A stretch of 7,385 nucleotides of DNA, taken from Candidatus Dadabacteria bacterium (GTDB taxonomy: Bacteria; Bdellovibrionota_C; UBA2361; J135). The stretch's first letter is position 1. Each line of letters begins with the position of its first letter. Below, one piece after another: positions 1 through 5,982 of the stretch. The translations under genes were made by a program, and so were the position numbers. The stretch covers positions 1-7,385 of the forward strand of contig RFKT01000314.1 of assembly GCA_003694225.1 (NCBI GenBank), given 5' to 3'. Under the pieces are notes generated by a model. The model saw only the letters and a list, made by a program, of their open reading frames with translations, was not told the origin of the DNA and did no database searches.

Positions 1-1643
1 ACATAGGAAATTACATAATGCTCGAGCTAGGATTTCCTATGCATATCTTTGACAAGGATAAGATTGCTGGAGGCAAGATAATAATAAAGAGGCTTCAAAA
101 AGAATGTGAGCTTGAAGCCCTTGATGGAAGTGTTGTAAGGCTTGCTCCGGGAGATACCGTCGTGGCGGATGAAAGCGCTCCGCTGGTTATAGGGGGAATT
201 ATAGGCGGAGAAAGTAGCGGGGTTACGGAAGCAACTAAAAATATATTTATCGAAGTAGCAAATTGGTATCCTGCAGAAATTCGGAGGCTTTCATCCAGAA
301 TCGGGATCCGTACAGAATCATCCCAACGATATGAAAAGCATCTCGATATATCCCTTGCACGCACCACAGCACTTAGAGCCATAGAGCTTGTACTCAAGCT
401 CTGTCCGAAGGCTAAAATTATAGGCAAATTGGAATATGCTGGAATTGATCTCAAGTCCATCCCCACGCTTACCATTAAAACATCGACCGAGAGGATAAGT
501 GCCCTTCTAGGTAAAGATATCGCTGAAGACAGAGTAATATCAATTTTGGAAAACCTCGAATTTCAGGTGAAAAAGGATGGCAATGAATTAGCTGTAACAG
601 TACCGTCATTTAGGGCAACAAAAGACATAGAATGCGAAGCTGATATTGTAGAGGAGATAGGAAGAATTATCGGATACGGCTCTATTACTCCGAGATCTCC
701 GGTGGTTTCTCTGGCGCCGGTCAGGCTTTCATTCACTAAGTCAACAGAACGCAAACTGGAAGATTTTTTCGTGCTAAGGGCGAAAGCTCTTCAGATACAG
801 ACCTATCCGCTGATTGGAGCAGCTCTCCTTAAAAAGGCAGCGTGGGACACTAAAAATGAGGCCCTTATACTCAAAAACCCTATCTCAGAAGATGCTGACA
901 GGATGAGACCATCTCTTATACCCTCCGCTTTACATGCAGCAGCTTTAAATGCAAAACATACCACAAGCTTTAAGTTTTTTGAGATTGGAAGGGCATACCT
1001 TGAAGACTCAAAGAACTTCGCAAGGGAAAGGTTTTGCATTGCCTTTGCTTACTTTGATAGCAATGAGTCAAAATATATGCAGACCCTTAACATAATTGAA
1101 GATATGTGCTCTTATCTCTCCCTTCCGGCCGAGTTTCTCCCGATGGAAGATCTTGCTCCAACCGTTTTAAGCCTTAATTGGTGCGGTCTTCATCCGATAG
1201 AGCGGCAAACGCTCCGCGTAATGGGTAAAGGTGACGGCGGTGTTTTTTCCGTGCACCCTTCACTGCTCTCTGAGCTAAAAATAGATGGATTTCTAACCTT
1301 GGCTGTTATAGATTTAACCAGCTTTACTGAAAGACAGCCCACACGAACGCTAAAATACAAGCCGTTATCTAAATATCCATCTTCAACCTTTGACTGTACC
1401 GTAATTTGTGATCCGCACTGCCCTGCACAAAAAGTTATTGATGCTATAAAGACCATTAAGGAAAAAGAGATCGAAGATGTAAAGATTGCTACTTTATTTC
1501 GCCTTCCAAACGGCAAAAAGAGCATTACTGTAAGAACGCGATTTCACAACCCTAAACAGACCCTCAAGCCGGAGCGGATTAAGGAGCTCGAAGAGACTGT
1601 GGTAAATAGGCTTGCAGAGAGTGGCTTTCCCTTAAAGACATAG
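1..1643 (+). CDS. pheT: Phenylalanyl-tRNA synthetase beta subunit, 5'-truncated by window edge
   Basis: This is the beta chain of the cytoplasmic alpha2-beta2 enzyme that charges tRNA-Phe with phenylalanine. The frame is open to the left edge (first full codon at position 3), and the residues before the Met at 18 read IGNYI, continuing MLELGFPMHIFD. This is the usual bacterial PheT motif NYxMLELGQPxHxFD, so the Met at 18 is internal. About 546 of the usual ~800 residues are present. The N-terminal EMAP/OB tRNA-binding domain and the start of B3/B4 are missing. Counting from the Met at 18: the rest of B3/B4 (to ~145, with IGGIIGGESS and IGIRTESSQRYEK), a B5 domain (~150-222), the catalytic-like core (~223-445, with NPISEDADRMRPSL and FFEIGRAY), and a C-terminal FDX-ACB anticodon-binding domain (~448-541). 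The usual Arg-Asp near the start of that last domain is Phe-Asp here. The alpha-subunit gene pheS is expected upstream but is not visible. The stop is TAG. Confidence 0.97.
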   Translation, partial: IGNYIMLELGFPMHIFDKDKIAGGKIIIKRLQKECELEALDGSVVRLAPGDTVVADESAPLVIGGIIGGESSGVTEATKNIFIEVANWYPAEIRRLSSRIGIRTESSQRYEKHLDISLARTTALRAIELVLKLCPKAKIIGKLEYAGIDLKSIPTLTIKTSTERISALLGKDIAEDRVISILENLEFQVKKDGNELAVTVPSFRATKDIECEADIVEEIGRIIGYGSITPRSPVVSLAPVRLSFTKSTERKLEDFFVLRAKALQIQTYPLIGAALLKKAAWDTKNEALILKNPISEDADRMRPSLIPSALHAAALNAKHTTSFKFFEIGRAYLEDSKNFARERFCIAFAYFDSNESKYMQTLNIIEDMCSYLSLPAEFLPMEDLAPTVLSLNWCGLHPIERQTLRVMGKGDGGVFSVHPSLLSELKIDGFLTLAVIDLTSFTERQPTRTLKYKPLSKYPSSTFDCTVICDPHCPAQKVIDAIKTIKEKEIEDVKIATLFRLPNGKKSITVRTRFHNPKQTLKPERIKELEETVVNRLAESGFPLKT

Positions 1644-1693
1644 GTAATATAGGTATTTATAATGTGTGCGGGGCGGCGCTTTACATCGCATGT

Positions 1694-2407
1694 CTAAAAC
1701 CCCATAGCTACCTTCCCTACCAATCCTATTATCCCCCCAAATACTCCTCCCCATACTACAAGCCATCCCAAATGGCGGCGCATAACCTCGCTTATTAACT
1801 CTTTCACCATAAGGGGTGTAAGCTCATTAAGCCTCTCATCAACGATCACCTCGATCTTTGAGCGGAGCCTCTTTGCAACCTGATCCTTGGAAAATCGGGA
1901 TAGAAGCTGGGAAAGAACGCTCTCGCCCTCTCCAGCCTCTTTAAATACCTTTTTTAATCTGCGAATAAAGGATTCCCGAAAGAGATTCAGCGCCTCTTCT
2001 CCCCCCATAAACATCAGAAGCGCCCCCAACCTTGAGTTTCGCAGGACATCCATCACATCTTGATACAGCCTTGAGAGGTCGAGAAACTCGTCCTCTCCCC
2101 TTCCCTTAAGCCCTTCAGAGACAAACCGCTTGATGCTCTCTTCCGTAAAAAAGCTATCCATTGCAAGCTTTTTAATCCCTTCTTTAAACTCCTCAAATCG
2201 AATCTGCACAATTCCAGAACCGTAAATTCCGGGAACCTTTTCAAACAACATATACACAGCAAGCCAATTAGTAACCGCGCCTGAAAACGCAAAAAGCCCG
2301 ACTGTAAAGATCGTGTCCCCATAAACCGGTATAAATGCGCCGAGCGCCATAAGCAATATCGCTGTAGCGTTTGTTACAAAGCTTTTGCTCACCTTAACAG
2401 ATTTCAA
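1694..2407 (-). CDS. DUF445 family inner-membrane protein
   Basis: This 237-aa protein belongs to the DUF445 family, membrane-anchored proteins of no settled biochemical function. The signs are the N-terminal hydrophobic pair (~10-30 and 33-55), the signature VTNWLAVYMLFEKVPGIYGS (residues 45-64) followed by RFEEFK, a charged helical middle (~70-208), and a C-terminal glycine-rich membrane segment beginning HLGWLVVWGGVFGG (~212). The charged middle between terminal membrane anchors suggests a soluble hairpin-like body, probably facing the cytoplasm or periplasm; the topology is inferred. The start is a TTG with no clear Shine-Dalgarno sequence. The frame runs back only to a stop at 2441-2443 with no ATG, and a GTG five codons inside is an alternative. 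The gene converges on pheT (50-bp gap) and lies 55 bp downstream of the secreted-protein gene, so it may be last in that transcript. Family assignment is firm; role unknown. Confidence 0.9.
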   Translation of the reverse strand: MKSVKVSKSFVTNATAILLMALGAFIPVYGDTIFTVGLFAFSGAVTNWLAVYMLFEKVPGIYGSGIVQIRFEEFKEGIKKLAMDSFFTEESIKRFVSEGLKGRGEDEFLDLSRLYQDVMDVLRNSRLGALLMFMGGEEALNLFRESFIRRLKKVFKEAGEGESVLSQLLSRFSKDQVAKRLRSKIEVIVDERLNELTPLMVKELISEVMRRHLGWLVVWGGVFGGIIGLVGKVAMGF

Positions 2408-2462
2408 AAACAGAGAAGCCCAATTTATGCCTATGGCAATTTAGAAACTATACAAAAAGAAG

Positions 2463-2945
2463 TCAACCGCACTGATTTTGTGGATAAAAAGAAAGGGAAC
2501 TTTTAATTCTTTTTGATTGCCCGTTAAACTTCAATATAATCTTCACGGTATAAAACCCAGCCTGTAGATCCAAGGAGCTTCCAAAAAGCCTCCTTTCCCA
2601 GTTGTTGTCAGTATATATAAATGGAAGATCGATACTGTCTCCGTCTTTAACCTCAGTTGGAAGCCATATCTTTTTGCTTTTTCCAACGGTGTGTATCCTA
2701 AGTCTGTACCACTTAAGCCGATGAACGGTTTTAGGCAGCCCCGAAATTACAATACGGGCGTATATAACCTTACTAAAAGGCTCATCTGTCCCATCTGCGC
2801 ACACACTTCTGTCAAGATCCACAACGTGAAGTTTTACTCCGTCTCCGTAAAATCCGGCTAAGTAGGCAGACACCCTGTGCTCTCCCAAGCAAATTCCTCC
2901 GTATAAGGATATAAACAGAAAAGATAGAGTTAAAAAGGTGCGCAC
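2463..2945 (-). CDS. Small secreted or periplasmic protein, unrecognised family
   Basis: I do not recognise this 160-aa protein. It starts MRTF and has a hydrophobic stretch at residues 4-20, then CLG-EH, which resembles a signal-peptidase I site after residue 21. The Cys at 19 lacks a proper lipobox (Gly at -3, Ile at -1), so a lipoprotein is unlikely. The mature ~139 residues alternate hydrophobic and polar positions and contain GFYTVKIILKFNG near the end, which suggests a beta-sandwich; this fold guess is inference. Two Cys remain in the mature part (49 and 159, the second next to the C-terminus) and could form a disulfide. The GTG start is supported by a strong Shine-Dalgarno AAGGAG five bases upstream. 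The gene lies 75 bp after the 202-aa receiver and 55 bp before the DUF445 gene, all on the same strand. Coding status is well supported; function unknown. Confidence 0.8.
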   Translation of the reverse strand: MRTFLTLSFLFISLYGGICLGEHRVSAYLAGFYGDGVKLHVVDLDRSVCADGTDEPFSKVIYARIVISGLPKTVHRLKWYRLRIHTVGKSKKIWLPTEVKDGDSIDLPFIYTDNNWERRLFGSSLDLQAGFYTVKIILKFNGQSKRIKSSLSFYPQNQCG

Positions 2946-2950
2946 GAAAA

Positions 2951-2956
2951 CTCCTT
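2951..2956 (-). promoter_or_regulatory. Shine-Dalgarno site deciding a GTG start
   Basis: On the minus strand AAGGAG (part of TAAAGGAG) lies five bases before the GTG at 2945. It is the strongest ribosome binding site visible in the window and fixes the non-ATG start of the secreted protein. Confidence 0.8.
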
Positions 2957-2971
2957 TACAAATTTTAAAGG
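2953..2971 (-). repeat. Short inverted repeat overlapping a ribosome binding site
   Basis: CCTTTA (2953-2958) and TAAAGG (2966-2971) form a 6-bp inverted repeat with a 7-base loop. In the minus-strand RNA the downstream arm includes most of the Shine-Dalgarno of the secreted-protein gene, so folding would mask it. The stem is short and AU-rich, so a real regulatory effect is uncertain. Confidence 0.3.
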
Positions 2972-2986
2972 ATAGTCCTATCGAAA

Positions 2987-3015
2987 CTATCGGCGAGAAG
3001 AGAGCTTATACTTTA
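2987..3015 (-). promoter_or_regulatory. Weak sigma28-like promoter candidate
   Basis: On the minus strand TAAAGTAT (3015-3008) is followed by GCCGATAG (2994-2987). The second element matches 7 of 8 bases of the flagellar sigma factor (FliA) -10 consensus GCCGATAA, and the first matches TAAAGTTT well. The spacing from TAAA to GCCG is 17 bases rather than the usual 15, which counts against it. It would start a transcript about 35 bases before the secreted-protein gene. A TATAAG overlapping the first element could instead serve as a sigma70 -10, but I see no good -35 for it. Confidence 0.2.
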
Positions 3016-3020
3016 AGGAA

Positions 3021-3629
3021 TTACTTTTCTTTATCAAGCCTTATAGAATGGGTAATCAACTTGATGTCATCCCCGTAAATTGCCACATCATGGCCTTTTG
3101 AGTAGTAATCAAAGAGTCTTCTTTCCATCTCCATATGGACCCTCTCAGCATCGGGACCTGATACAAGATCCCCGGATTCAGGGGAATACTGGTAGTGCAC
3201 ATTGTCTTTCATCCATGCCACACATCTTGTAATAAGATAGTCTAAGTGCACATATCTAATCTCCGGCTTTTCAATCTGGGCTAAGATCGCTTCTTTAATC
3301 TTGGAGGGTGGTTCTGATTTGCTAAATGAGTCGTTTGCTCCCGCCTTCATGGCAGCATAGGCAAGCTCATTGGTCATGCCAGAAGAGATAAGGAATATTA
3401 CCGTCTTTTCGCCATACTCGGGCATAGCTCGAATTGTCCTTATAAGATCCAAGCCATTTCCTGAGGGAAGCTTATAATCTATCAAGAATAGATCATACCC
3501 TTTGTTCGTAAGAAGCGTTATAGCTTCTCCTAAATCTGAAGCGCAATCGATATCGCATATATCGCCATATGCCTTCTTTGCCAGCTTTAACGCTATAACG
3601 CTATCATCGACAACAAGCGTGGTTATCAT
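3021..3629 (-). CDS. Response regulator: receiver domain plus unrecognised C-terminal domain
   Basis: This 202-aa cytoplasmic protein has an N-terminal CheY-like receiver (~1-118). The phosphorylation site is complete: acidic pair D8-D9, phospho-acceptor D51 in LIDYKLP, hydroxyl S82 in ISSGM, and K104. It should therefore accept a phosphate from a histidine kinase or phosphotransfer protein, although no such gene is in view. Residues ~120-202 do not resemble the common DNA-binding, GGDEF, EAL, HD-GYP or CheB outputs. They are rich in aromatic and charged residues (for example YLITRCVAWMKDNVHYQY, then a charged helix MEMERRLFDYY), and I cannot name the domain. The ATG overlaps the TGA of the upstream receiver gene (ATGA, 3626-3629), so the two are probably translationally coupled; GAGAAGG sits unusually close before the ATG. 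The stop is TAA. The receiver call is firm; the output is unknown. Confidence 0.95.
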   Translation of the reverse strand: MITTLVVDDSVIALKLAKKAYGDICDIDCASDLGEAITLLTNKGYDLFLIDYKLPSGNGLDLIRTIRAMPEYGEKTVIFLISSGMTNELAYAAMKAGANDSFSKSEPPSKIKEAILAQIEKPEIRYVHLDYLITRCVAWMKDNVHYQYSPESGDLVSGPDAERVHMEMERRLFDYYSKGHDVAIYGDDIKLITHSIRLDKEK

Positions 3630-4003
3630 ACCTTCTCATTAAGGCAAACAGTAAGCCCCTCACGGTCAACAGGCTTTGTAAAAAGGAAAATTGGCTCTAA
3701 TTTCATAATATCCTTCAATTCTGGATCATTTGCTTCAACACCCGTAATAATGATTATGGGCATCTTGGAAATCCGGTCATCTTTGCATTCCCTAACTGAA
3801 TGTATAAGCCTGTATCCATCCATCTCTGGCATCATAATATCAGTAATTAAGACATTAATGTCAGGATTATCAAGAAGGATCTCCCATCCTCTAAAGCCGT
3901 CAGAGCTTTTAATAGCTGCTATACCAGCGCTTTCAGCAATATTTGCCAGCAATTTCAAAGAGATCGGATCATCCTCTACTATAAGCGCCTTTTTCATAGC
4001 CAT
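3626..4003 (-). CDS. Single-domain response regulator (CheY-like receiver)
   Basis: This 125-aa protein is a lone receiver domain with no output region. The signature is canonical: E10/D11/D12 acidic cluster in LIVEDDP, phospho-acceptor D55 in LITDIMMPEMDG, T87 in IIITGV, and K110-P111 in FTKPVD. Such proteins act by binding a partner when phosphorylated, as CheY does at the flagellar motor, or as a phosphate relay or sink. Two in-frame starts are possible, ATG at 4003 and ATG at 3997 (MKKALIVEDD). Neither has a clear Shine-Dalgarno, and the second would give the more typical receiver N-terminus. The gene overlaps the downstream 202-aa receiver gene by four bases, so the pair is very likely made together and may act in the same pathway. 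It is transcribed away from the third receiver gene across the 211-bp divergent region. Which kinase feeds it cannot be seen here. Confidence 0.95.
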   Translation of the reverse strand: MAMKKALIVEDDPISLKLLANIAESAGIAAIKSSDGFRGWEILLDNPDINVLITDIMMPEMDGYRLIHSVRECKDDRISKMPIIIITGVEANDPELKDIMKLEPIFLFTKPVDREGLTVCLNEKV

Positions 4004-4067
4004 ATATAACTAATCGTACAGATGGCTGAAAATATATATAAAAAAGGGCGAAATTCAAAGGAGAAAT

Positions 4068-4097
4068 ATTATAGAATTATGACCGAAAACATGAACA
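4068..4097 (-). promoter_or_regulatory. Candidate leftward promoter for the two-receiver operon
   Basis: A perfect TATAAT lies on the minus strand at 4073-4068. The best -35 candidate at 18-base spacing is TGTTCA (4097-4092), which matches TTGACA at only three of six positions. A transcript would start near 4061 and carry a leader of about 58 bases before the ATG at 4003. The -10 is good and the -35 poor, so the site is plausible but unproven, and it may need an activator. Confidence 0.35.
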
Positions 4098-4153
4098 ACC
4101 GCTGCTTGAAAGTGAATCCAAAGGTAATAGATAATCGAATGTAAAGTAATTGC

Positions 4154-4182
4154 TTGCAAAATCGAGCATATATGCATTTAAT
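4154..4182 (+). promoter_or_regulatory. Sigma70-like promoter for the 121-aa receiver gene
   Basis: TTGCAA (4154-4159) and TTTAAT (4177-4182) are separated by exactly 17 bases. They match the -35 and -10 consensus at four and five of six positions. The predicted transcript start, near 4189, gives a short leader of about 25 bases before the ATG at 4215. The spacer holds the perfect 10-bp palindrome GCATATATGC (4166-4175), a possible operator. Confidence 0.5.
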
Positions 4183-4203
4183 AAGGCGATAGGGGAAACA
4201 CTT

Positions 4204-4210
4204 AAGGTGA
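4204..4210 (+). promoter_or_regulatory. Shine-Dalgarno site
   Basis: AAGGTGA ends four bases before the ATG at 4215 and supports that start for the 121-aa receiver. Confidence 0.65.
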
Positions 4211-4214
4211 AAAG

Positions 4215-4580
4215 ATGAGAAAAATTCTTATAGTGTCAAGTGATAGAGAAAACTCTGAAACCATGAAGGAGCTCTCCCATAAATTGGGGCATTCAGCGCT
4301 TGTTGTTTCAAAAAAGCAAACGGCTTTGGAGGTGTTAGAGCTAAACAGTGATATCTGCCTTGTTATTGCAGATGTCGATCTTAGTAACACGGAAGGAAAG
4401 GATCTCCTTCAAAGCATCCGTGAAAGAGACTCTCTCAAAGAGATACCTATAATAATCACTTCCGGCAAAATAAAGATGCTTGAAATAGATGAGCTTCTTA
4501 GGCTTGGTGCAGCCTATTTTGTGCCAAAGCCTATAAAAGAAGATTACTTAGCGGCTTATATCAAAAAACTTGTGCCATAA
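4215..4580 (+). CDS. Single-domain receiver with degenerate acidic pocket
   Basis: This 121-aa protein is a lone CheY-like receiver. The fold signature is clear: ILIV first strand, phospho-acceptor D53 in LVIADVDL, T82 in IIITSG, a GAAYFVPKP block with K105-P106, and a closing helix. The two positions that normally hold the Mg-binding acidic pair are Ser (S8-S9), and the nearest acid is D10, one place later. The usual MMPxMDG after the phospho-acceptor is also altered (DLSNTEG, no Pro). It may therefore be phosphorylated poorly or act without phosphorylation, as some atypical receivers do; this is inference. The gene has a good ribosome binding site and a promoter candidate, and it is divergent from the two-receiver operon. 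It converges on the glycosyltransferase gene with a 49-bp gap that contains no convincing terminator. The stop is TAA. Confidence 0.93.
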   Translation: MRKILIVSSDRENSETMKELSHKLGHSALVVSKKQTALEVLELNSDICLVIADVDLSNTEGKDLLQSIRERDSLKEIPIIITSGKIKMLEIDELLRLGAAYFVPKPIKEDYLAAYIKKLVP

Positions 4581-4629
4581 AATAGTACTGCTACCAATAT
4601 CGAATAATAAAGGCAGAGGATTATTTCCC

Positions 4630-5958
4630 TCAGTTAGTTGGGGTTTTATACAATCCAATAGGATCTTTCTTTTCTGCGCTAAGGCTTGGCTCTTTCATAG
4701 ACAAGATAGCCTTTATAACACTTTCAGATCTTGAGAAAGCCTCTTCGCCTTCCATATGGATTTCAGCTGCAAGCCTTCCCGCACCATCAAAATCCCCTTT
4801 GTTAAGCCGGTTTCTTATGCAGGCAAAGTGAAAAGCAAGCATATCAGGATAAGACTCTCTTAAGCCTTCTAATAAAATGCTTCCACTCTGAGATCTTAAA
4901 AGCCTATCATATTCAAGACAGCCGAGCACTATAAAGAGCGACTGTTCATCACTTACCTTTTCTCCGCTCCTAAGACCACGCTCAACCCCTTTAAGCCCCT
5001 CTACGAGACACGCCATAACATAAACTGCATCTATAGTTTCATAGCTTGTAGCACCGTGAATATATGTAACAGCAGAGGAAAAGAACCTAGTGTCTCTTTT
5101 ACGCTCAAGTCTCTCTAAGACACTTAGCACTTTTTTGGCTCTCTTTTCTTCTGTATGGTTTCTCAAAATCTCATCTCTGCCATTTGCTCCAATCTCGCGG
5201 CATAAGCGGCGGTTTTGCAAAAGCTCTTGTACACGTTCCGCGACTTCATCAACATTTCCCTTGTGATAAGTTATAAGGTGTTCTCCGTCATTAAAAAGGT
5301 CCATAAGGCCATTTCCAGTTTTCTCGGTCAACAGAAGAGCACCGCTCATCATCCCCTCAAAAACCCTGAAATTAAGATCTCCCTTAACCGTCTGATTTAA
5401 TACAATCTCACTGAAAGGGTAGTACTCCCAAAACTTGCCCATTGTAGAAAACAGGTTAATCTTCTTTGAAAGGGCATCAATAAACTCCACCCGCTCCGGA
5501 TTGAGTTTCTTATCCATATTACCGATAAAGATAACATCGTATCGCTTCTCTAAAGAAGGCTCCATATAGCGGGAGGCCCACAGGGGGAGCCACTGCACCG
5601 TCGCTCCAGCCTCACTCATTATGCCAAGATAGTCCTTGTGTGCTACAAAGGTATAATCGAAAAGGGCAGCATAGTGCTTGTGCCATAGATGGTGGTGATG
5701 GGCATCAACTGAATAGAAAGCGCACGGTATATCAAGCTCTGAAATGCCCAGATAACAGGGAGGCATGCTATTGTCTAAGAACAAAAGCGCGTCTGGAGAA
5801 AACCCTGCTGGCAGCTCCTTTAATACAGTATTGATATGGAGGAGATATGATTGAAGGCGGATGTCAAAGTTATTGTTAAATCCGCATGTAATTACATTGT
5901 GCCCCGCTTGTTTGAAATAATCGGCAAACCATAATTGGTCAAATATAACTATATTCAT
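4630..5958 (-). CDS. CgeB-like GT-B glycosyltransferase with helical C-terminal extension
   Basis: This 442-aa protein resembles the CgeB / glycosyl-transferase family 1 group (Glyco_trans_1_2 type). These are cytoplasmic GT-B enzymes that move a sugar from a nucleotide-sugar to a protein, polysaccharide or cell-surface acceptor. Residues 1-~135 form the N-terminal Rossmann-like half, with the His cluster DAHHHHLWHKHY at 85-96. Residues ~140-285 form the donor-binding half, starting DVIFIGNMD. It contains the family block NFRVFEGMMSGALLLTEKTG (197-216), then LFNDGEHLITY, and ends in the helix with NHTEEKRAKKVL. Residues ~290-442 are an extra, mostly helical region I cannot assign; it looks somewhat TPR-like. 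There is no signal peptide. The ATG has a weak GTGAG upstream and lies 24 bp after the stop of the TPR gene, so the two are very likely one operon. Donor and acceptor cannot be read from the sequence. Confidence 0.88.
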   Translation of the reverse strand: MNIVIFDQLWFADYFKQAGHNVITCGFNNNFDIRLQSYLLHINTVLKELPAGFSPDALLFLDNSMPPCYLGISELDIPCAFYSVDAHHHHLWHKHYAALFDYTFVAHKDYLGIMSEAGATVQWLPLWASRYMEPSLEKRYDVIFIGNMDKKLNPERVEFIDALSKKINLFSTMGKFWEYYPFSEIVLNQTVKGDLNFRVFEGMMSGALLLTEKTGNGLMDLFNDGEHLITYHKGNVDEVAERVQELLQNRRLCREIGANGRDEILRNHTEEKRAKKVLSVLERLERKRDTRFFSSAVTYIHGATSYETIDAVYVMACLVEGLKGVERGLRSGEKVSDEQSLFIVLGCLEYDRLLRSQSGSILLEGLRESYPDMLAFHFACIRNRLNKGDFDGAGRLAAEIHMEGEEAFSRSESVIKAILSMKEPSLSAEKKDPIGLYKTPTN

Positions 5959-5982
5959 CAGCGCTCACTAACAAAGCGGCGG

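Noticed and set aside
95..1525. Several antisense frames of 60-126 codons across pheT
   Set aside because: They are shadows of the conserved pheT coding frame; their Ser/Leu-rich translations show no domain.
1644..1693. Possible terminator between pheT and the DUF445 gene (ACAT CGC ATGT and nearby GC-rich bases)
   Set aside because: Only a four-base-pair stem forms and no T-run follows on either strand.
2053..2322. 89-codon frame within the DUF445 gene on the same strand
   Set aside because: The DUF445 frame carries the family signature across the same bases, so this alternative frame is a shadow.
2408..2462. Promoter for the DUF445 gene
   Set aside because: TTGTAT and TTGCCA occur as -35-like words but no -10 lies at an acceptable distance. 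Read-through from the upstream gene is simpler.
4079..4144. 21-codon frame on the + strand in the divergent region, starting ATG ACC GAA, with AAAGGAG upstream
   Set aside because: The Shine-Dalgarno-like AAAGGAG is 15 bases from the ATG, too far for normal initiation. The peptide shows no recognisable feature, and the frame overlaps the better-supported leftward -10 element.
4603..4625. AATAAT / ATTATT inverted repeat between the convergent receiver and glycosyltransferase genes
   Set aside because: The stem has no G or C and an 11-base loop, and there is no proper T-tract, so it does not make a credible terminator.
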